Positions 9,169 to 18,194 of a stretch of DNA of 64,000 bases are shown piece after piece. Source of the DNA: Roseibium sp. MMSF_3412 (lineage in GTDB: Bacteria > Pseudomonadota > Alphaproteobacteria > Rhizobiales > Stappiaceae); the NCBI RefSeq assembly GCF_030733265.1, contig NZ_JASHJI010000003.1, forward strand, positions 124,001-188,000, read 5' to 3'. How positions within the stretch are numbered: position 1 is the stretch's first letter; each line of letters opens with the position of its first letter. A program made the position numbers and the translations under genes. The notes beneath the pieces are model-generated. The model saw only the letters and a program-made list of their open reading frames with translations, did not search any database and was not told the DNA's origin.

Positions 9169-9855
9169 ATGACGGACACCCGGAGCTTCTCCGCGGGACA
9201 CCACGCCATCGCGATCCTCGCGATGGCGCTTGTTGTTGCGGCCTCCAATTATCTGGTTCAGTTTCCGGTCGAGCATGTTGTCGGCGGCGTCAATCTGGCT
9301 GACACGCTGACCTGGGGTGCGTTCACCTATCCGGTCGCGTTCCTCGTCACCGACCTGACCAACCGCCGCTTCGGTCCCGCGGCCGCGCGCAGGGTCGTCA
9401 TTTCCGGTTTTCTTCTCGCCATTGTCGTCCCGATGATCTTCTGGGCGTTCAACGAAACCTTCACAACACCGCGTATCCTGATCGCGTCGGGAACCGCTTT
9501 TCTGGTCGCCCAGCTCCTGGACGTCACCATTTTCGACAAGCTGCGCAAGCTGACATGGTGGAAAGCGCCGGTCACGTCCTCGCTGATCGGATCGATGATT
9601 GACACGATCCTCTTCTTCGGCATCGCGTTTGCGGCCAGCTTCGCCTTCATTGATGCGCTGTTTGGCATGGAAGACGGCTCACTGGCCTTCCCCGTGCCGT
9701 TCCTGGGCATTGGCGGAGACCTGGAGACTTCCCTCTGGGTTTCGCTTGCTGCCGGTGATTTTCTGGTAAAGATGCTCGTGGCCGTGGCCCTGTTGGCACC
9801 ATATCGCATTATCTTGAATGTGTTTCAGCCCACGCCCAACGGATCTGCGGCATAG
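9169..9855 (+). CDS. yhhQ: Queuosine precursor transporter (VUT/YhhQ family)
   Basis: 228 residues with about six membrane segments and the family signature VAASNYLVQFPVEH...ANTLTWGAFTYP-like start (here NLADTLTWGAFTYPVAFLVTD) and TNRRFG. YhhQ-type ECF-independent transporters import preQ0/preQ1 for queuosine tRNA modification. The gene lies 25 bases behind rpmB, fitting co-transcription with translation genes. Substrate specificity is inferred from family membership. Confidence 0.85.
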   Translation: MTDTRSFSAGHHAIAILAMALVVAASNYLVQFPVEHVVGGVNLADTLTWGAFTYPVAFLVTDLTNRRFGPAAARRVVISGFLLAIVVPMIFWAFNETFTTPRILIASGTAFLVAQLLDVTIFDKLRKLTWWKAPVTSSLIGSMIDTILFFGIAFAASFAFIDALFGMEDGSLAFPVPFLGIGGDLETSLWVSLAAGDFLVKMLVAVALLAPYRIILNVFQPTPNGSAA

Positions 9856-9938
9856 ATCAGACTTACCGGTCCAGAAGCCAATTCTCCGTTTGGCGTTAGA
9901 TTTACGACTGACCCGATGTCGCATAACGGAGTGCAACC

Positions 9939-10331
9939 ATGGAAGTGATGTCTGGCGGTTGCCTGTGCGGTAAAGTCCGGTTTGTCGCGCACGGTCATCC
10001 CTATCGCGTCGGCCTTTGTCACTGTCTGGACTGCCGTAAACAGCATGGCGCCCTTTTTCATGCATCCGCCGTGTTTCCCGAGAGCGCGGTCAGTATTGAA
10101 GGCGAAACAGGCAGCTATCAGGGTCGCCACTTCTGCCCTCATTGCGGATCGTCCATCTTCTCGCGTACATCCGACGAAATCGAAATCAATCTCGGTTCGC
10201 TTGACGGCACGGATCAGTTCATGCCGACCTATGAATTGTGGACCAAGCGCAGGGAAAATTGGTTGCCGGAATTTCCACTGAAGGCGCGCTATGCCTGCGA
10301 CCGGACCTCAGACCGCCGAAGCGAGGACTAG
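9939..10331 (+). CDS. GFA/CENP-V family zinc protein
   Basis: 130 residues with the three cysteine motifs of the family: GGCLCGKVRF (about residues 7-16), CHCLDCRKQHG (27-37) and FCPHCGSSIF (66-75). The family is named after glutathione-dependent formaldehyde-activating enzyme, but many members are simply zinc-binding beta-fold proteins of unknown reaction, so an enzymatic name would overstate the case. It is separated from the transporter by 83 bases, with no sign of coupling. Confidence 0.85.
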   Translation: MEVMSGGCLCGKVRFVAHGHPYRVGLCHCLDCRKQHGALFHASAVFPESAVSIEGETGSYQGRHFCPHCGSSIFSRTSDEIEINLGSLDGTDQFMPTYELWTKRRENWLPEFPLKARYACDRTSDRRSED

Positions 10332-10384
10332 CGCATTCCCGCCCAGGCTGGAGCATCTCGAAATTCGGCCTGAAGACCGGAACC

Positions 10385-11413
10385 TCATTCGTCCAGCCGG
10401 AATCGCAGAAAAACAGTCCGCTGCAGCATGGACCGGTTGTCGTCAGACAGCAGCGACAGGATGGTTTCACCGGCCGCATTCTGGTGAACGGCCAGGGCTT
10501 CCATATTGTCGATCTGATGCTCGAAACCGGCTTCCAGGATCACCTCTCCCGTCAGCTTCGCGCCTGCCTGGATTGAACCGGCCTCGAACCGGCGCAGCCT
10601 CAGACCGATCAGGTCGCGCAGGTTGAACCGGCGCTCCATGAGCAGAAAGTCGCCACCGGGCAGAAAGGCGGCATCGGTCGCGTCGAACCGGTCCTGGCGT
10701 TCGATGGAAAACCGTTCGGTGCCGTCAGGTCCGATGATGAAGCCTGACAGATCATGCGCATCGCTTTTGCTGGATTCAGCGACGGCGACCAGCCTGCCGG
10801 CCAGCGAACTTCCATCCGGGCCCGCGGCCAGGGCTTCAAGACCGGCATTGCGCGGCAGAGACGTGATGTCACCCGGTAGCCCGAGCTGACCGATCATGCG
10901 CTCCTTGCCCGTCGCGAGCGGCCAGGGATAGTGATAGATCGCGTTTCTGTATTCAGCTGTCACGTATAGTCCGGACGGGGCAAGCGTCAGGGCTTCGGTA
11001 TCATGCCCCCAGCGGGCGCGCAGTGTTTTCCCGTTTTTTCCCAGAAGAGGTGCAAAACGGACATCCTTGATATCGAGCGGGGTGCCGTCACTCTCCTGTT
11101 CGACGGTCGCGCGCACCCAGTGGCCGTTATCCGTGACCGCGAGAAAGGTGTTGCCGCCATCGAGGGAAACAAGTCCGGACAGGCCCCCGACCTTCCTGTC
11201 GGAGGCAAGAAGTTCAAGCCCGCCCAGAAACGTAAGCTTACCGAATACCGGGTCATCGTGCCCGATATGAAAGGTTTCGATTGCGCGCGTGCGCGCCTTG
11301 ACCGGCAGGCCTTCGCTCAGGATCTCCTGCGCCCGCACAGCAGGCGCATCGAGGATGAAGGCGGTCAGGACCAGAAAAACAGCGCCTGCGAAACTGGAAC
11401 CGAACCGCCTCAA
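10385..11413 (-). CDS. Exported esterase-like-activity-of-phytase domain protein
   Basis: 342 residues. A signal peptide is visible (hydrophobic 8-24, cleavage near VRAQE). The rest matches the phytase-associated esterase-like beta-propeller family: GGLSGLVSLDGGNTFLAVTDNG, then GHDTEALTLAPSGLYVTAE, and LEALAAGPDG. These are periplasmic or secreted phosphoesterase-like proteins whose substrates are mostly unknown. The start is TTG with AGAGG upstream; no ATG is available in frame before the signal peptide. It follows cobT by 26 bases on the same strand but is functionally unrelated to cobalamin. Confidence 0.75.
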   Translation of the reverse strand: MRRFGSSFAGAVFLVLTAFILDAPAVRAQEILSEGLPVKARTRAIETFHIGHDDPVFGKLTFLGGLELLASDRKVGGLSGLVSLDGGNTFLAVTDNGHWVRATVEQESDGTPLDIKDVRFAPLLGKNGKTLRARWGHDTEALTLAPSGLYVTAEYRNAIYHYPWPLATGKERMIGQLGLPGDITSLPRNAGLEALAAGPDGSSLAGRLVAVAESSKSDAHDLSGFIIGPDGTERFSIERQDRFDATDAAFLPGGDFLLMERRFNLRDLIGLRLRRFEAGSIQAGAKLTGEVILEAGFEHQIDNMEALAVHQNAAGETILSLLSDDNRSMLQRTVFLRFRLDE

Positions 11414-11439
11414 ATGCCTCTGTCCCCCTGATCCGGTCC

Positions 11440-13344
11440 CTAACGGCGGCCGCCGCGCCGTCTGCCGCTGCCCTGCTGCGCCTGCTGGACCTCGTCATCG
11501 AAGAGGTCCGCCAGCTGATCGGTCATTGCACCGGCCAGTTCCTCCGCATCCACGATGGTCACGGCCCGGCGGTAGTAGCGGGTAACATCGTGACCGATGC
11601 CGATGGCAATCAGTTCCACGGGCGACCGGGTTTCGATTTCCTCGATCACGTATCTGAGGTGGCGCTCCAGGTAGTTGCCCGGATTGACCGACAAGGTGGT
11701 GTCGTCAACAGGAGCGCCATCCGAAATCATCATCAGGATCCGGCGCTGCTCGGGCCGTCCGAGCAAGCGCTCGTGCGCCCACAGAAGTGCCTCGCCGTCG
11801 ATGTTCTCTTTCAGCAGCCCTTCGCGCATCATCAAGCCGAGATTGCGCCGCGCACGCCGCCAGGGCGCATCGGCGGATTTGTAGATGATGTGCCGCAGAT
11901 CATTGAGTCGGCCCGGTGTCGGCGGTTTGCCCGCGCCGATCCAGCTTTCGCGCGACTGGCCGCCCTTCCATGCCTTCGTGGTGAAGCCGAGGATCTCGAC
12001 CTTGACGCCGCACCGCTCCAACGTTCGTGCAAGAATATCCGCGCAGGTTGCTGCAACCGTTATCGGCCGGCCGCGCATCGAGCCGGAATTGTCAAGAAGC
12101 AGGGTCACGACGGTATCGCGGAAATTGGTATCCCGTTCCTGCTTGAAGGCAAGTGGTGACATCGGATCGGTGACCGCGCGCGTCAGCCTTGCGGTATCGA
12201 GCAGGCCTTCCTCGAGATCGAAGTCCCAGGCCCGGTTCTGCTGCGCCATGAGTTTGCGCTGCAGACGGTTGGCCAGCCGAGCGACCGCGCCTTGCAGATG
12301 CGTCAGCTGCTTGTCGAGAAACCCGCGCAGACGGTCGAGTTCGGCCGTATCGCACAGTTCTTCGGCGGTGACGGTCTCGTCAAACTGGTTCGTGAAGACG
12401 CGGTAATCGGTCTCGGGCCGGTTGGAAAAGGGCGTGTCCTGGCGGTCGCTTTCCCCGGGCTCTTCGGAATCCTGCGCCATGTCCTCTTCGGCGAAGTCTT
12501 CCATGTCCATGTCCGCGGCTTCTGTATCGCCTGCGTCCTGTTCTTCGCCGGACAGTTCCATTTCCTGCGGCGAGGCTTCCTGCTCGCCGGTGTCGTTCTC
12601 GTCTTCGCCGGTTTCGGTTTCGTCGTTGTTGCCCTGGTCCTCGTTCTCTTCAGGATCGGTATCCTGATCCTGATCGCCGAGATCATCGCCCATGTCGAGC
12701 GACTTCAGAACATCGCGGAAACGCGATGCGAAGGAGTTCTGGTCTTCCACTTCCGACTGCAGCAGATCGAGTTCGGACCCGGCTTTCTCCTCCACCCAGC
12801 CGCGCCACATGTCGACCAGGTTCTTGGCGCTTTCCGGCGGCTGTTCACCGGTCAGGCGTTCACGCACGATCAGGGAAAGGGCATCCTGAAGCGGTGCTTC
12901 ATCGCGGCTTGCAATATCCGGCGCACCCGACTTTCTGAACCGGTCGTCCAGCATGACGGCGAGATTTTCGGCAACGCCCTGCATCCGCCGTGCACCCACG
13001 GCTTCGCAACGCGCCTGTTCCACTGCCTCGAAGATGGCCCTCGCCTCCGAGCCTTGCGGCAGGTTCTTGGAGTGCACCGCCTTGTCGTGACAGGCAATGC
13101 GCAGTGCCATGGAATCCGACAATCCGCGCGTGACCGCGATATCGTGCGCGTTGACCTTGCGCGACGGCTCCGGCAGGCGGGCTGTCATGCCGCTGAGGCC
13201 GGGCCTGTCTCCGGAAAACAGCACTTCCAGTTCCGCCTCGCCCGCAATCGCGCGCATCGTGCCGCTGACCGACTGCTTGAACGGCTCGGTCGACGGTGCA
13301 GGCTTGTTGCCTGGAAGGGTATTGTGCCCCGGACGCGGTGCCAT
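11440..13344 (-). CDS. cobT: Cobaltochelatase subunit CobT
   Basis: 634 residues. The middle holds a long acidic region (about residues 215-315, rich in Asp, Glu, Gln), and the C-terminal half is a von Willebrand A domain with the MIDAS sequence [10 protein letters not shown], as in CobT of the aerobic pathway. CobT with CobS forms the AAA+ chaperone that, with CobN, inserts Co2+ into hydrogenobyrinic acid a,c-diamide. cobS lies seven bases upstream on the same strand. The C-terminus is an Arg/Gly tail ([10 protein letters not shown]). Confidence 0.95.
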   Translation of the reverse strand: MAPRPGHNTLPGNKPAPSTEPFKQSVSGTMRAIAGEAELEVLFSGDRPGLSGMTARLPEPSRKVNAHDIAVTRGLSDSMALRIACHDKAVHSKNLPQGSEARAIFEAVEQARCEAVGARRMQGVAENLAVMLDDRFRKSGAPDIASRDEAPLQDALSLIVRERLTGEQPPESAKNLVDMWRGWVEEKAGSELDLLQSEVEDQNSFASRFRDVLKSLDMGDDLGDQDQDTDPEENEDQGNNDETETGEDENDTGEQEASPQEMELSGEEQDAGDTEAADMDMEDFAEEDMAQDSEEPGESDRQDTPFSNRPETDYRVFTNQFDETVTAEELCDTAELDRLRGFLDKQLTHLQGAVARLANRLQRKLMAQQNRAWDFDLEEGLLDTARLTRAVTDPMSPLAFKQERDTNFRDTVVTLLLDNSGSMRGRPITVAATCADILARTLERCGVKVEILGFTTKAWKGGQSRESWIGAGKPPTPGRLNDLRHIIYKSADAPWRRARRNLGLMMREGLLKENIDGEALLWAHERLLGRPEQRRILMMISDGAPVDDTTLSVNPGNYLERHLRYVIEEIETRSPVELIAIGIGHDVTRYYRRAVTIVDAEELAGAMTDQLADLFDDEVQQAQQGSGRRRGGRR

Positions 13345-13351
13345 CGGATCC

Positions 13352-14338
13352 TCAGCTCATCACAACGTTGACGGACGATTCCGGCAGGTCTTCGCCAAAG
13401 CAGCGCTGATAGAATTCCGCGACGAGCGACTGTTCCATGTCATCGCATTTGTTGAGGAAGGTCAGGCGGAAGGCAAATCCGACATCGCCGAAGATTTCCG
13501 CGTTTTCGGCCCATGTGATCACCGTACGCGGGCTCATGACGGTCGACAGGTCGCCATTGATGAACGCATTCCGGGTCATGTCGGCCAGACGCACCATCTT
13601 GGAAACCGTGTTGCGGCCTTCCTCGTTCTGGAAGTTCTTGGCCTTCGACAGGACGATATCGACCTCATTGTCGTGCGGCAGGTAGTTCAGTGTCGTGACG
13701 ATCGACCAGCGGTCCATCTGGGCCTGGTTGATCTGCTGCGTGCCGTGATAAAGCCCGGACGTATCGCCGAGACCCACCGTGTTTGCCGTTGCAAACAGCC
13801 GGAAGGCGGCATGAGGCCGGATAACGCGGCTCTGGTCAAGCAAGGTCAGGCGGCCCGACGACTCCAGAATGCGCTGGATCACGAACATCACATCCGGCCG
13901 GCCGGCGTCATATTCATCGAACACAAGCGCGACATTGTGCTGATAGGCCCAGGGCAGGATGCCGTCCTTGAATTCGGTGACCTGCTGGCCTTCCTTGATG
14001 ACGATCGCGTCCTTGCCGACAAGGTCGATACGCGAGATGTGGCTGTCCAGGTTGACGCGGATACACGGCCAGTTCAGGCGCGCTGCGACCTGTTCGATAT
14101 GAGTCGACTTGCCCGTGCCGTGATAGCCGGTGACCATGACACGGCGGTTGTGCGCGAATCCTGCCAGGATCGCAAGAGTGGTCGCACGGTCGAACAGGTA
14201 GTCGTCATCACGCTCCGGCACATGTTCTGACGGCGTGGAGAATGCAGGCACCTTGAGGCTGGATTTGAATCCGAACACCTCTTCAACAGAAACCTCGGTG
14301 TCCGGCGTTGCCATAGCCGCAGTCGTCGTCTCAGTCAT
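13352..14338 (-). CDS. cobS: Cobaltochelatase AAA+ subunit CobS
   Basis: 328 residues. Walker A is GYHGTGKST at about 71-79 and Walker B is LVFDEYD at about 138-144. The N-terminus [12 protein letters not shown] fits CobS. The chosen ATG has GGAGGAC directly upstream; a longer start eight codons earlier lacks this. It is the ATPase partner of CobT in aerobic cobalamin synthesis, and the two genes form an operon with a 7-base gap. No other cob genes are present. Confidence 0.96.
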   Translation of the reverse strand: MTETTTAAMATPDTEVSVEEVFGFKSSLKVPAFSTPSEHVPERDDDYLFDRATTLAILAGFAHNRRVMVTGYHGTGKSTHIEQVAARLNWPCIRVNLDSHISRIDLVGKDAIVIKEGQQVTEFKDGILPWAYQHNVALVFDEYDAGRPDVMFVIQRILESSGRLTLLDQSRVIRPHAAFRLFATANTVGLGDTSGLYHGTQQINQAQMDRWSIVTTLNYLPHDNEVDIVLSKAKNFQNEEGRNTVSKMVRLADMTRNAFINGDLSTVMSPRTVITWAENAEIFGDVGFAFRLTFLNKCDDMEQSLVAEFYQRCFGEDLPESSVNVVMS

Positions 14339-14404
14339 CAGTCCTCCGAAGTCCCGGATCACCGGGAAGGATCAATTGGGAAAAGCCGGCAGGGAGCTAC
14401 CGGC

Positions 14405-14995
14405 TCAAAGGAAACCAGCCTTTTTCAGGACGTTGTAGGCCTGAATGATCTCCCTCAGTCGGTCTTCGGAAGATCGGTCGCCGCCATTTGCGTCCGGATG
14501 ATTCAATTTTACAAGCTCCTTATAGCGCGCTTTTATTTCCGCGCCACGGGCTGTGTACGGCAGATTGAGCACATCCAGGGACCGTTTTTCAAGCGTTAGT
14601 AGCTTTCTTTGGCGAGGTTGTCGCACCTGTTCGGCGCGCTGGCGGGCGCGGCCGCGCATTTGCGAGCGCGGATCGTAGCCGTCAGGACCGTCGGCAGCCT
14701 GCTTGTTCACCCCCATTTTCCAGGTCGGGCGGTGGCCGGTGAGGCTGTCTTTCTGGAAGGAGCGAACGTCCTCGTCGCCCATGCCGACGAAGTAGTTATA
14801 GGACTTGTTGTACTCTCTGACGTGATCGACACAGAAATTGAAATATTCCCCTTCCCGGTCACGCCCTTTCGGTGCCCTGTGCATGCCGGGCCGATTGCAG
14901 CCGGGATGATCGCACACAGGATGCGTGTCTTCCGCCGCGCGCTCCTTGTCCGGCTTCACGCGGATGCTGTCGAAAAGTTTTGAGTCAAGTTTCAT
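14405..14995 (-). CDS. J-domain protein with N-terminal Cys motif
   Basis: 196 residues. The C-terminal ~60 residues are a J domain with the HPD tripeptide at 166-168 (LVKLNHPDANGGD). The N-terminal half carries Cys28, Cys33 and Cys55 with nearby His residues, suggesting a small metal site. J domains stimulate Hsp70 ATPase, so this should be a DnaK co-chaperone with its own client domain. It lies upstream of cobS on the same strand and is divergent from bolA, a neighbourhood I recall as conserved in Rhizobiales. Confidence 0.85.
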   Translation of the reverse strand: MKLDSKLFDSIRVKPDKERAAEDTHPVCDHPGCNRPGMHRAPKGRDREGEYFNFCVDHVREYNKSYNYFVGMGDEDVRSFQKDSLTGHRPTWKMGVNKQAADGPDGYDPRSQMRGRARQRAEQVRQPRQRKLLTLEKRSLDVLNLPYTARGAEIKARYKELVKLNHPDANGGDRSSEDRLREIIQAYNVLKKAGFL

Positions 14996-15176
14996 GCGGT
15001 CGAATATCGAACTCTATCTATTGGCGGGCAACCCGTCGGGCATTGCATTTCCCCGGTGTCCAAAGTTAATTTCCGGCGCTTTGTTCTGGCCGGAACAGGA
15101 CAGCCCGCAACTGTATCAGGCCTCGCAGGACCAGCAAAGACTTGACATTTGAAACTCTGACCACACGTTGAGCGAT

Positions 15177-15431
15177 ATGAGCACCAAAGACACGATCACC
15201 GCCAAACTGACCCAGGCCTTTGCGCCGGAATCCCTCAACGTGATCGACGAATCCGAGCAGCACCGGGGCCACGGTGGCTGGCGCGAGGGTGGCGAAACCC
15301 ATTTCCGTGTTCAAATCACCGCGAAGTCCTTTGAGGGCATGAACCGTGTTGCCCAGCACAGGGCGATCAACGAGGCATTGTCCGACGAGTTCGAAAACGG
15401 TGTCCACGCGCTTGCGATTGAGGTCGGGTGA
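15177..15431 (+). CDS. bolA: BolA family protein
   Basis: 84 residues from the ATG (a TTG three codons earlier is the alternative). The BolA fold signature is clear: LNVIDESEQHRGHGG, then ETHFRVQITAKSFEGMNRVAQHRAINEAL. BolA proteins bind monothiol glutaredoxins through a bridging [2Fe-2S] cluster and act in iron homeostasis and stress. No glutaredoxin is adjacent here. It is divergent from the J-domain gene. Confidence 0.93.
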   Translation: MSTKDTITAKLTQAFAPESLNVIDESEQHRGHGGWREGGETHFRVQITAKSFEGMNRVAQHRAINEALSDEFENGVHALAIEVG

Positions 15432-15488
15432 CCCGCCGCCTGCGCCACAGGCGTTCAAAGCCCACGGGGCAATAATTTTAGCCTCATC

Positions 15489-15517
15489 TTCAAATTTCGG
15501 CACAAATGTGCTATATA
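15489..15517 (+). promoter_or_regulatory. Candidate promoter for the small transcript downstream of bolA
   Basis: TTCAAA at 15489-15494 and TATATA at 15512-15517 with a 17-base spacer, in a locally AT-rich stretch. It would start a transcript of about 245 bases ending at the terminator at 15770. The -35 element is only a partial match. Confidence 0.45.
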
Positions 15518-15631
15518 GAGGGTGAGCATATAGATGTGTCAGCGCCGTTTGAGCCACAAAGTCGTTCAGGTGACGTTCATGTTGATATGCTATAAGGCGG
15601 TACTGACAACGCCGGAAAGGAGCGCAGAAAA

Positions 15632-15715
15632 GTGAAAATTCTGATCACATCGCTGATGATCCAGTTGGGTTTGGCAACTGCGGTTCTCGCTGAGGCACCA
15701 TTCCTGATTCCGTGA
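15632..15715 (+). CDS. Putative 27-residue exported micropeptide
   Basis: A GTG start with AAAGGAG about ten bases upstream opens a 27-codon frame: a short basic start (MKIL), a hydrophobic stretch, then ATAVLA followed by EAPFLIP. This is the layout of a Sec signal peptide with an A-x-A-like cleavage site, leaving only a seven-residue mature peptide. A candidate promoter lies at 15489-15517 and a strong terminator at 15742-15770, so the unit is transcriptionally self-contained. It could instead be a leader peptide or the accidental ORF of a small RNA. No family is known to me. Confidence 0.45.
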   Translation: MKILITSLMIQLGLATAVLAEAPFLIP

Positions 15716-15741
15716 ATTCAAGGACAATGAGTGCAACAATC

Positions 15742-15770
15742 GGCCCGCTTAATGCGGGCCTTTGTTTTTT
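15742..15770 (+). terminator. Rho-independent terminator after the micropeptide gene
   Basis: The perfect stem GGCCCGC / GCGGGCC around TTAAT is followed by TTTGTTTTTT. Confidence 0.9.
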
Positions 15771-15792
15771 CCGGGTTTGAACCCGCTCCAAC

Positions 15793-17964
15793 CTACTGAT
15801 TCTGCTGCCGCAACAGTTCGACGCGATCGATCCATTCGTTGAGATCCTTTAGCAACCATTCGGAATGCGACACTCTCAGGCGAACTTTCAATTCATTCGA
15901 CGACAATCGTAGTTTCTCGTCATCTTCCGCCTGGTCGTGGATGATGTTCCGCGACACCTTGAAAGCCTGGAGCGCAATTTCAAGTTTGGTTTTCAGCCAC
16001 TCCGCGTAGGCTTCGTCGAAATTCCTCCGCAGCTTGATTTCCTGTATTCGTGCCAGAGCATAGGCACGGAAAACCTCCGCACGGAAAATCTGCGATTCCC
16101 GTTCCGGCAGCGACATGCAGGAAAAATCCGTGTTGGCTATTTCGGTTAGCGTTTCATTGACAATCGCCGACCGGGTCGAGTCGTATTTTTCATGCTCCGT
16201 GCCATAAAGCCCGGAGACATAAAGAACATGATAGTAAACGCTTATAAGCCTGCCATCCGCTCCTTCGAGTTCGCTTTCAGCACTATTCTGGATTGCGCCG
16301 CACCCTCGAAAAGGCGGTTGCCGTAGAAAGCCGACAGCTTCCAGCGTACGTCCGGGTACGCCATCATATTGCGGTTTCGGAAAGTACCGTGCGCGTCCCT
16401 CAACGGCCGGGATCTCTCGCATTTGTTTCCGGGTGATATCAAGAAGAACTATGAGCTGGTTGAAGGCCTCGCGTCGAATTGGCCTTTGCAACGTGCGATA
16501 GCGCGAACGCAACCGCCACTCCTTGTAGAGCGCAATCTGAATGCTCCTGACGCGGAGCAAGTACCAGAAACGGATGTCATCAACATCAAAATCGGAAAGC
16601 GCTGCCTCGTCACCCAGCTCCACGCGTATCCAGCGGTCCAGCGTTGTGATTCCGGTCTCGAAATCGTTTACATGGGCAAGTGCCAAAGCATAAGCGATCG
16701 CGAGGTACGGACGGTTGATGGACACCTGCTCGGTGGAGCCTCTCAGGTCGTATCTTTGCTTTTCCGGCTCATTCTCTGTTGCCGGGAGTTTCACCATCCG
16801 CTCCACGACCGATTTGCAGCTCTTAGCTTGCTCCAACGCCTGGACGACGCTGTCGTCGTATCGTTTCAGTTGATCACCCTCAAGCAACTCTTTTCTTTTG
16901 CCGATGTTGTCAGCCACGTTGATGACATGACTGGCAACCGGCTCTATCGCCTTGGCAAGAGCCACTTCCAGAGCGCGACTGCTGTTGCGATTGCTCGATA
17001 TCCCGGTTCCATCCGAGGCTTCCTCCAGACTCGTTTGCTTGGCAGAAGACCAGTAAAATTCCCGGATACTCGGGATGATCTCCGAAAACGCCCGGTCAAA
17101 ATAATGCTCGTCCTCCAGGATGGCTTTGGAAGCAGAAAGACAACCGATATACTCTAAAAAAATGTATTCCACACTCCGGGCAACCTTTCCCAGGTCAAGA
17201 AGGTTTTGGGTGATCAATCCGTATTTGTCAGACGCCACTTCGCAATAGTCTTCGTCTGTTGGCTCAGGCAAACACGTGTCTTTGTACTTGGCTCTGAAAT
17301 TCTTTGTGTGGTGTTCAAGGTAGGTCCTGTCCCGATCCACTTGCCACGACATGAAACGCAGCATCGGCGCAGGCTGCAGGCCCCGGTCCGAATTTTCAGC
17401 AGCTTCCTTTGGAAAGTCGATTGCTCCCTGCGCCTGGGGGTTCCTGTCGGAGCTACCGCCAACATTCTGAGCGGACTGAAGCTGGAACTTGACGATGGGT
17501 GAATCCACCTGAAGCCCGCTCAGCAGATCCGACACGGTGTAGGATGTCGTCCCGAGAATGAACAGAACGAACAGCAACACGGCCTCGAACTTTTCCGGAA
17601 TGGAAAAGTGCGATTCTTCGCCGGCCGGTTTTTTCTTGTAGATCCGCCGGAGCCAGATCGCGAACAGTCCGCCGAAAACAAAGCCCAGAAGCGTCGATGT
17701 CGTCAGCCGCGACGTGAAGAGCGCATAGACGCTATAGAGACCATGACTGGGCTTGATGATCCAGACAAACGAGAGATAGGCAAAAAGGACACAGAAGAAG
17801 GCAACAACGATGATCGCAAAGACAAAACTGAAGAATTTCGGGATTCTCGCAACGAAACCACCGACAGCAATTGTAAAGCGGTCGCCAGTGGAAGTGGCCT
17901 TCACCGACATGAGCAAATTGAAAATTACGAAGGAAATCGCGGAAGAAAGAAGAAAAACTGCCAT
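15793..17964 (-). CDS. Large membrane-anchored protein of unknown function
   Basis: 723 residues; not recognised. The N-terminal ~150 residues contain four hydrophobic segments (about 3-20, 43-70, 92-107, 126-148). The remaining ~570 residues are soluble, charged and probably alpha-helical, with Trp, Tyr and Arg scattered through and no nucleotide-binding or protease motif that I can see. A GGAGG ribosome binding site supports the ATG. Codon use looks slightly less GC-biased than in neighbouring housekeeping genes, which may indicate a strain-variable gene. Its neighbours (bolA side, CorC-type gene) give no functional hint. Confidence 0.6.
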   Translation of the reverse strand: MAVFLLSSAISFVIFNLLMSVKATSTGDRFTIAVGGFVARIPKFFSFVFAIIVVAFFCVLFAYLSFVWIIKPSHGLYSVYALFTSRLTTSTLLGFVFGGLFAIWLRRIYKKKPAGEESHFSIPEKFEAVLLFVLFILGTTSYTVSDLLSGLQVDSPIVKFQLQSAQNVGGSSDRNPQAQGAIDFPKEAAENSDRGLQPAPMLRFMSWQVDRDRTYLEHHTKNFRAKYKDTCLPEPTDEDYCEVASDKYGLITQNLLDLGKVARSVEYIFLEYIGCLSASKAILEDEHYFDRAFSEIIPSIREFYWSSAKQTSLEEASDGTGISSNRNSSRALEVALAKAIEPVASHVINVADNIGKRKELLEGDQLKRYDDSVVQALEQAKSCKSVVERMVKLPATENEPEKQRYDLRGSTEQVSINRPYLAIAYALALAHVNDFETGITTLDRWIRVELGDEAALSDFDVDDIRFWYLLRVRSIQIALYKEWRLRSRYRTLQRPIRREAFNQLIVLLDITRKQMREIPAVEGRARYFPKPQYDGVPGRTLEAVGFLRQPPFRGCGAIQNSAESELEGADGRLISVYYHVLYVSGLYGTEHEKYDSTRSAIVNETLTEIANTDFSCMSLPERESQIFRAEVFRAYALARIQEIKLRRNFDEAYAEWLKTKLEIALQAFKVSRNIIHDQAEDDEKLRLSSNELKVRLRVSHSEWLLKDLNEWIDRVELLRQQNQ

Positions 17965-18194
17965 AGGACGCCTCCAGCCCGGCTTCTGACCCCGAAAGCC
18001 AACCAGTCAAACGGCGCAAGTCTGAAAAGGCCTTGCGTTACGTAACCCTACAACCAATGATTAGTTCGTACAAATGAATGATCAGAGCCGGAAGTACCCC
18101 GCCCGACCAGTTTCGGCCGGCTCGTTACAAACGCAATCCGGCGGAGCGGAGACGGTTCCCTGCCCGCCGGGCGCGCCTAAGCCAACGCCGGTCC

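Noticed and set aside
12292-13371. A 359-codon open frame antisense to cobT
   Set aside because: Hydrophobic low-complexity translation arises from the acidic codons of cobT read backwards; no ribosome binding site.
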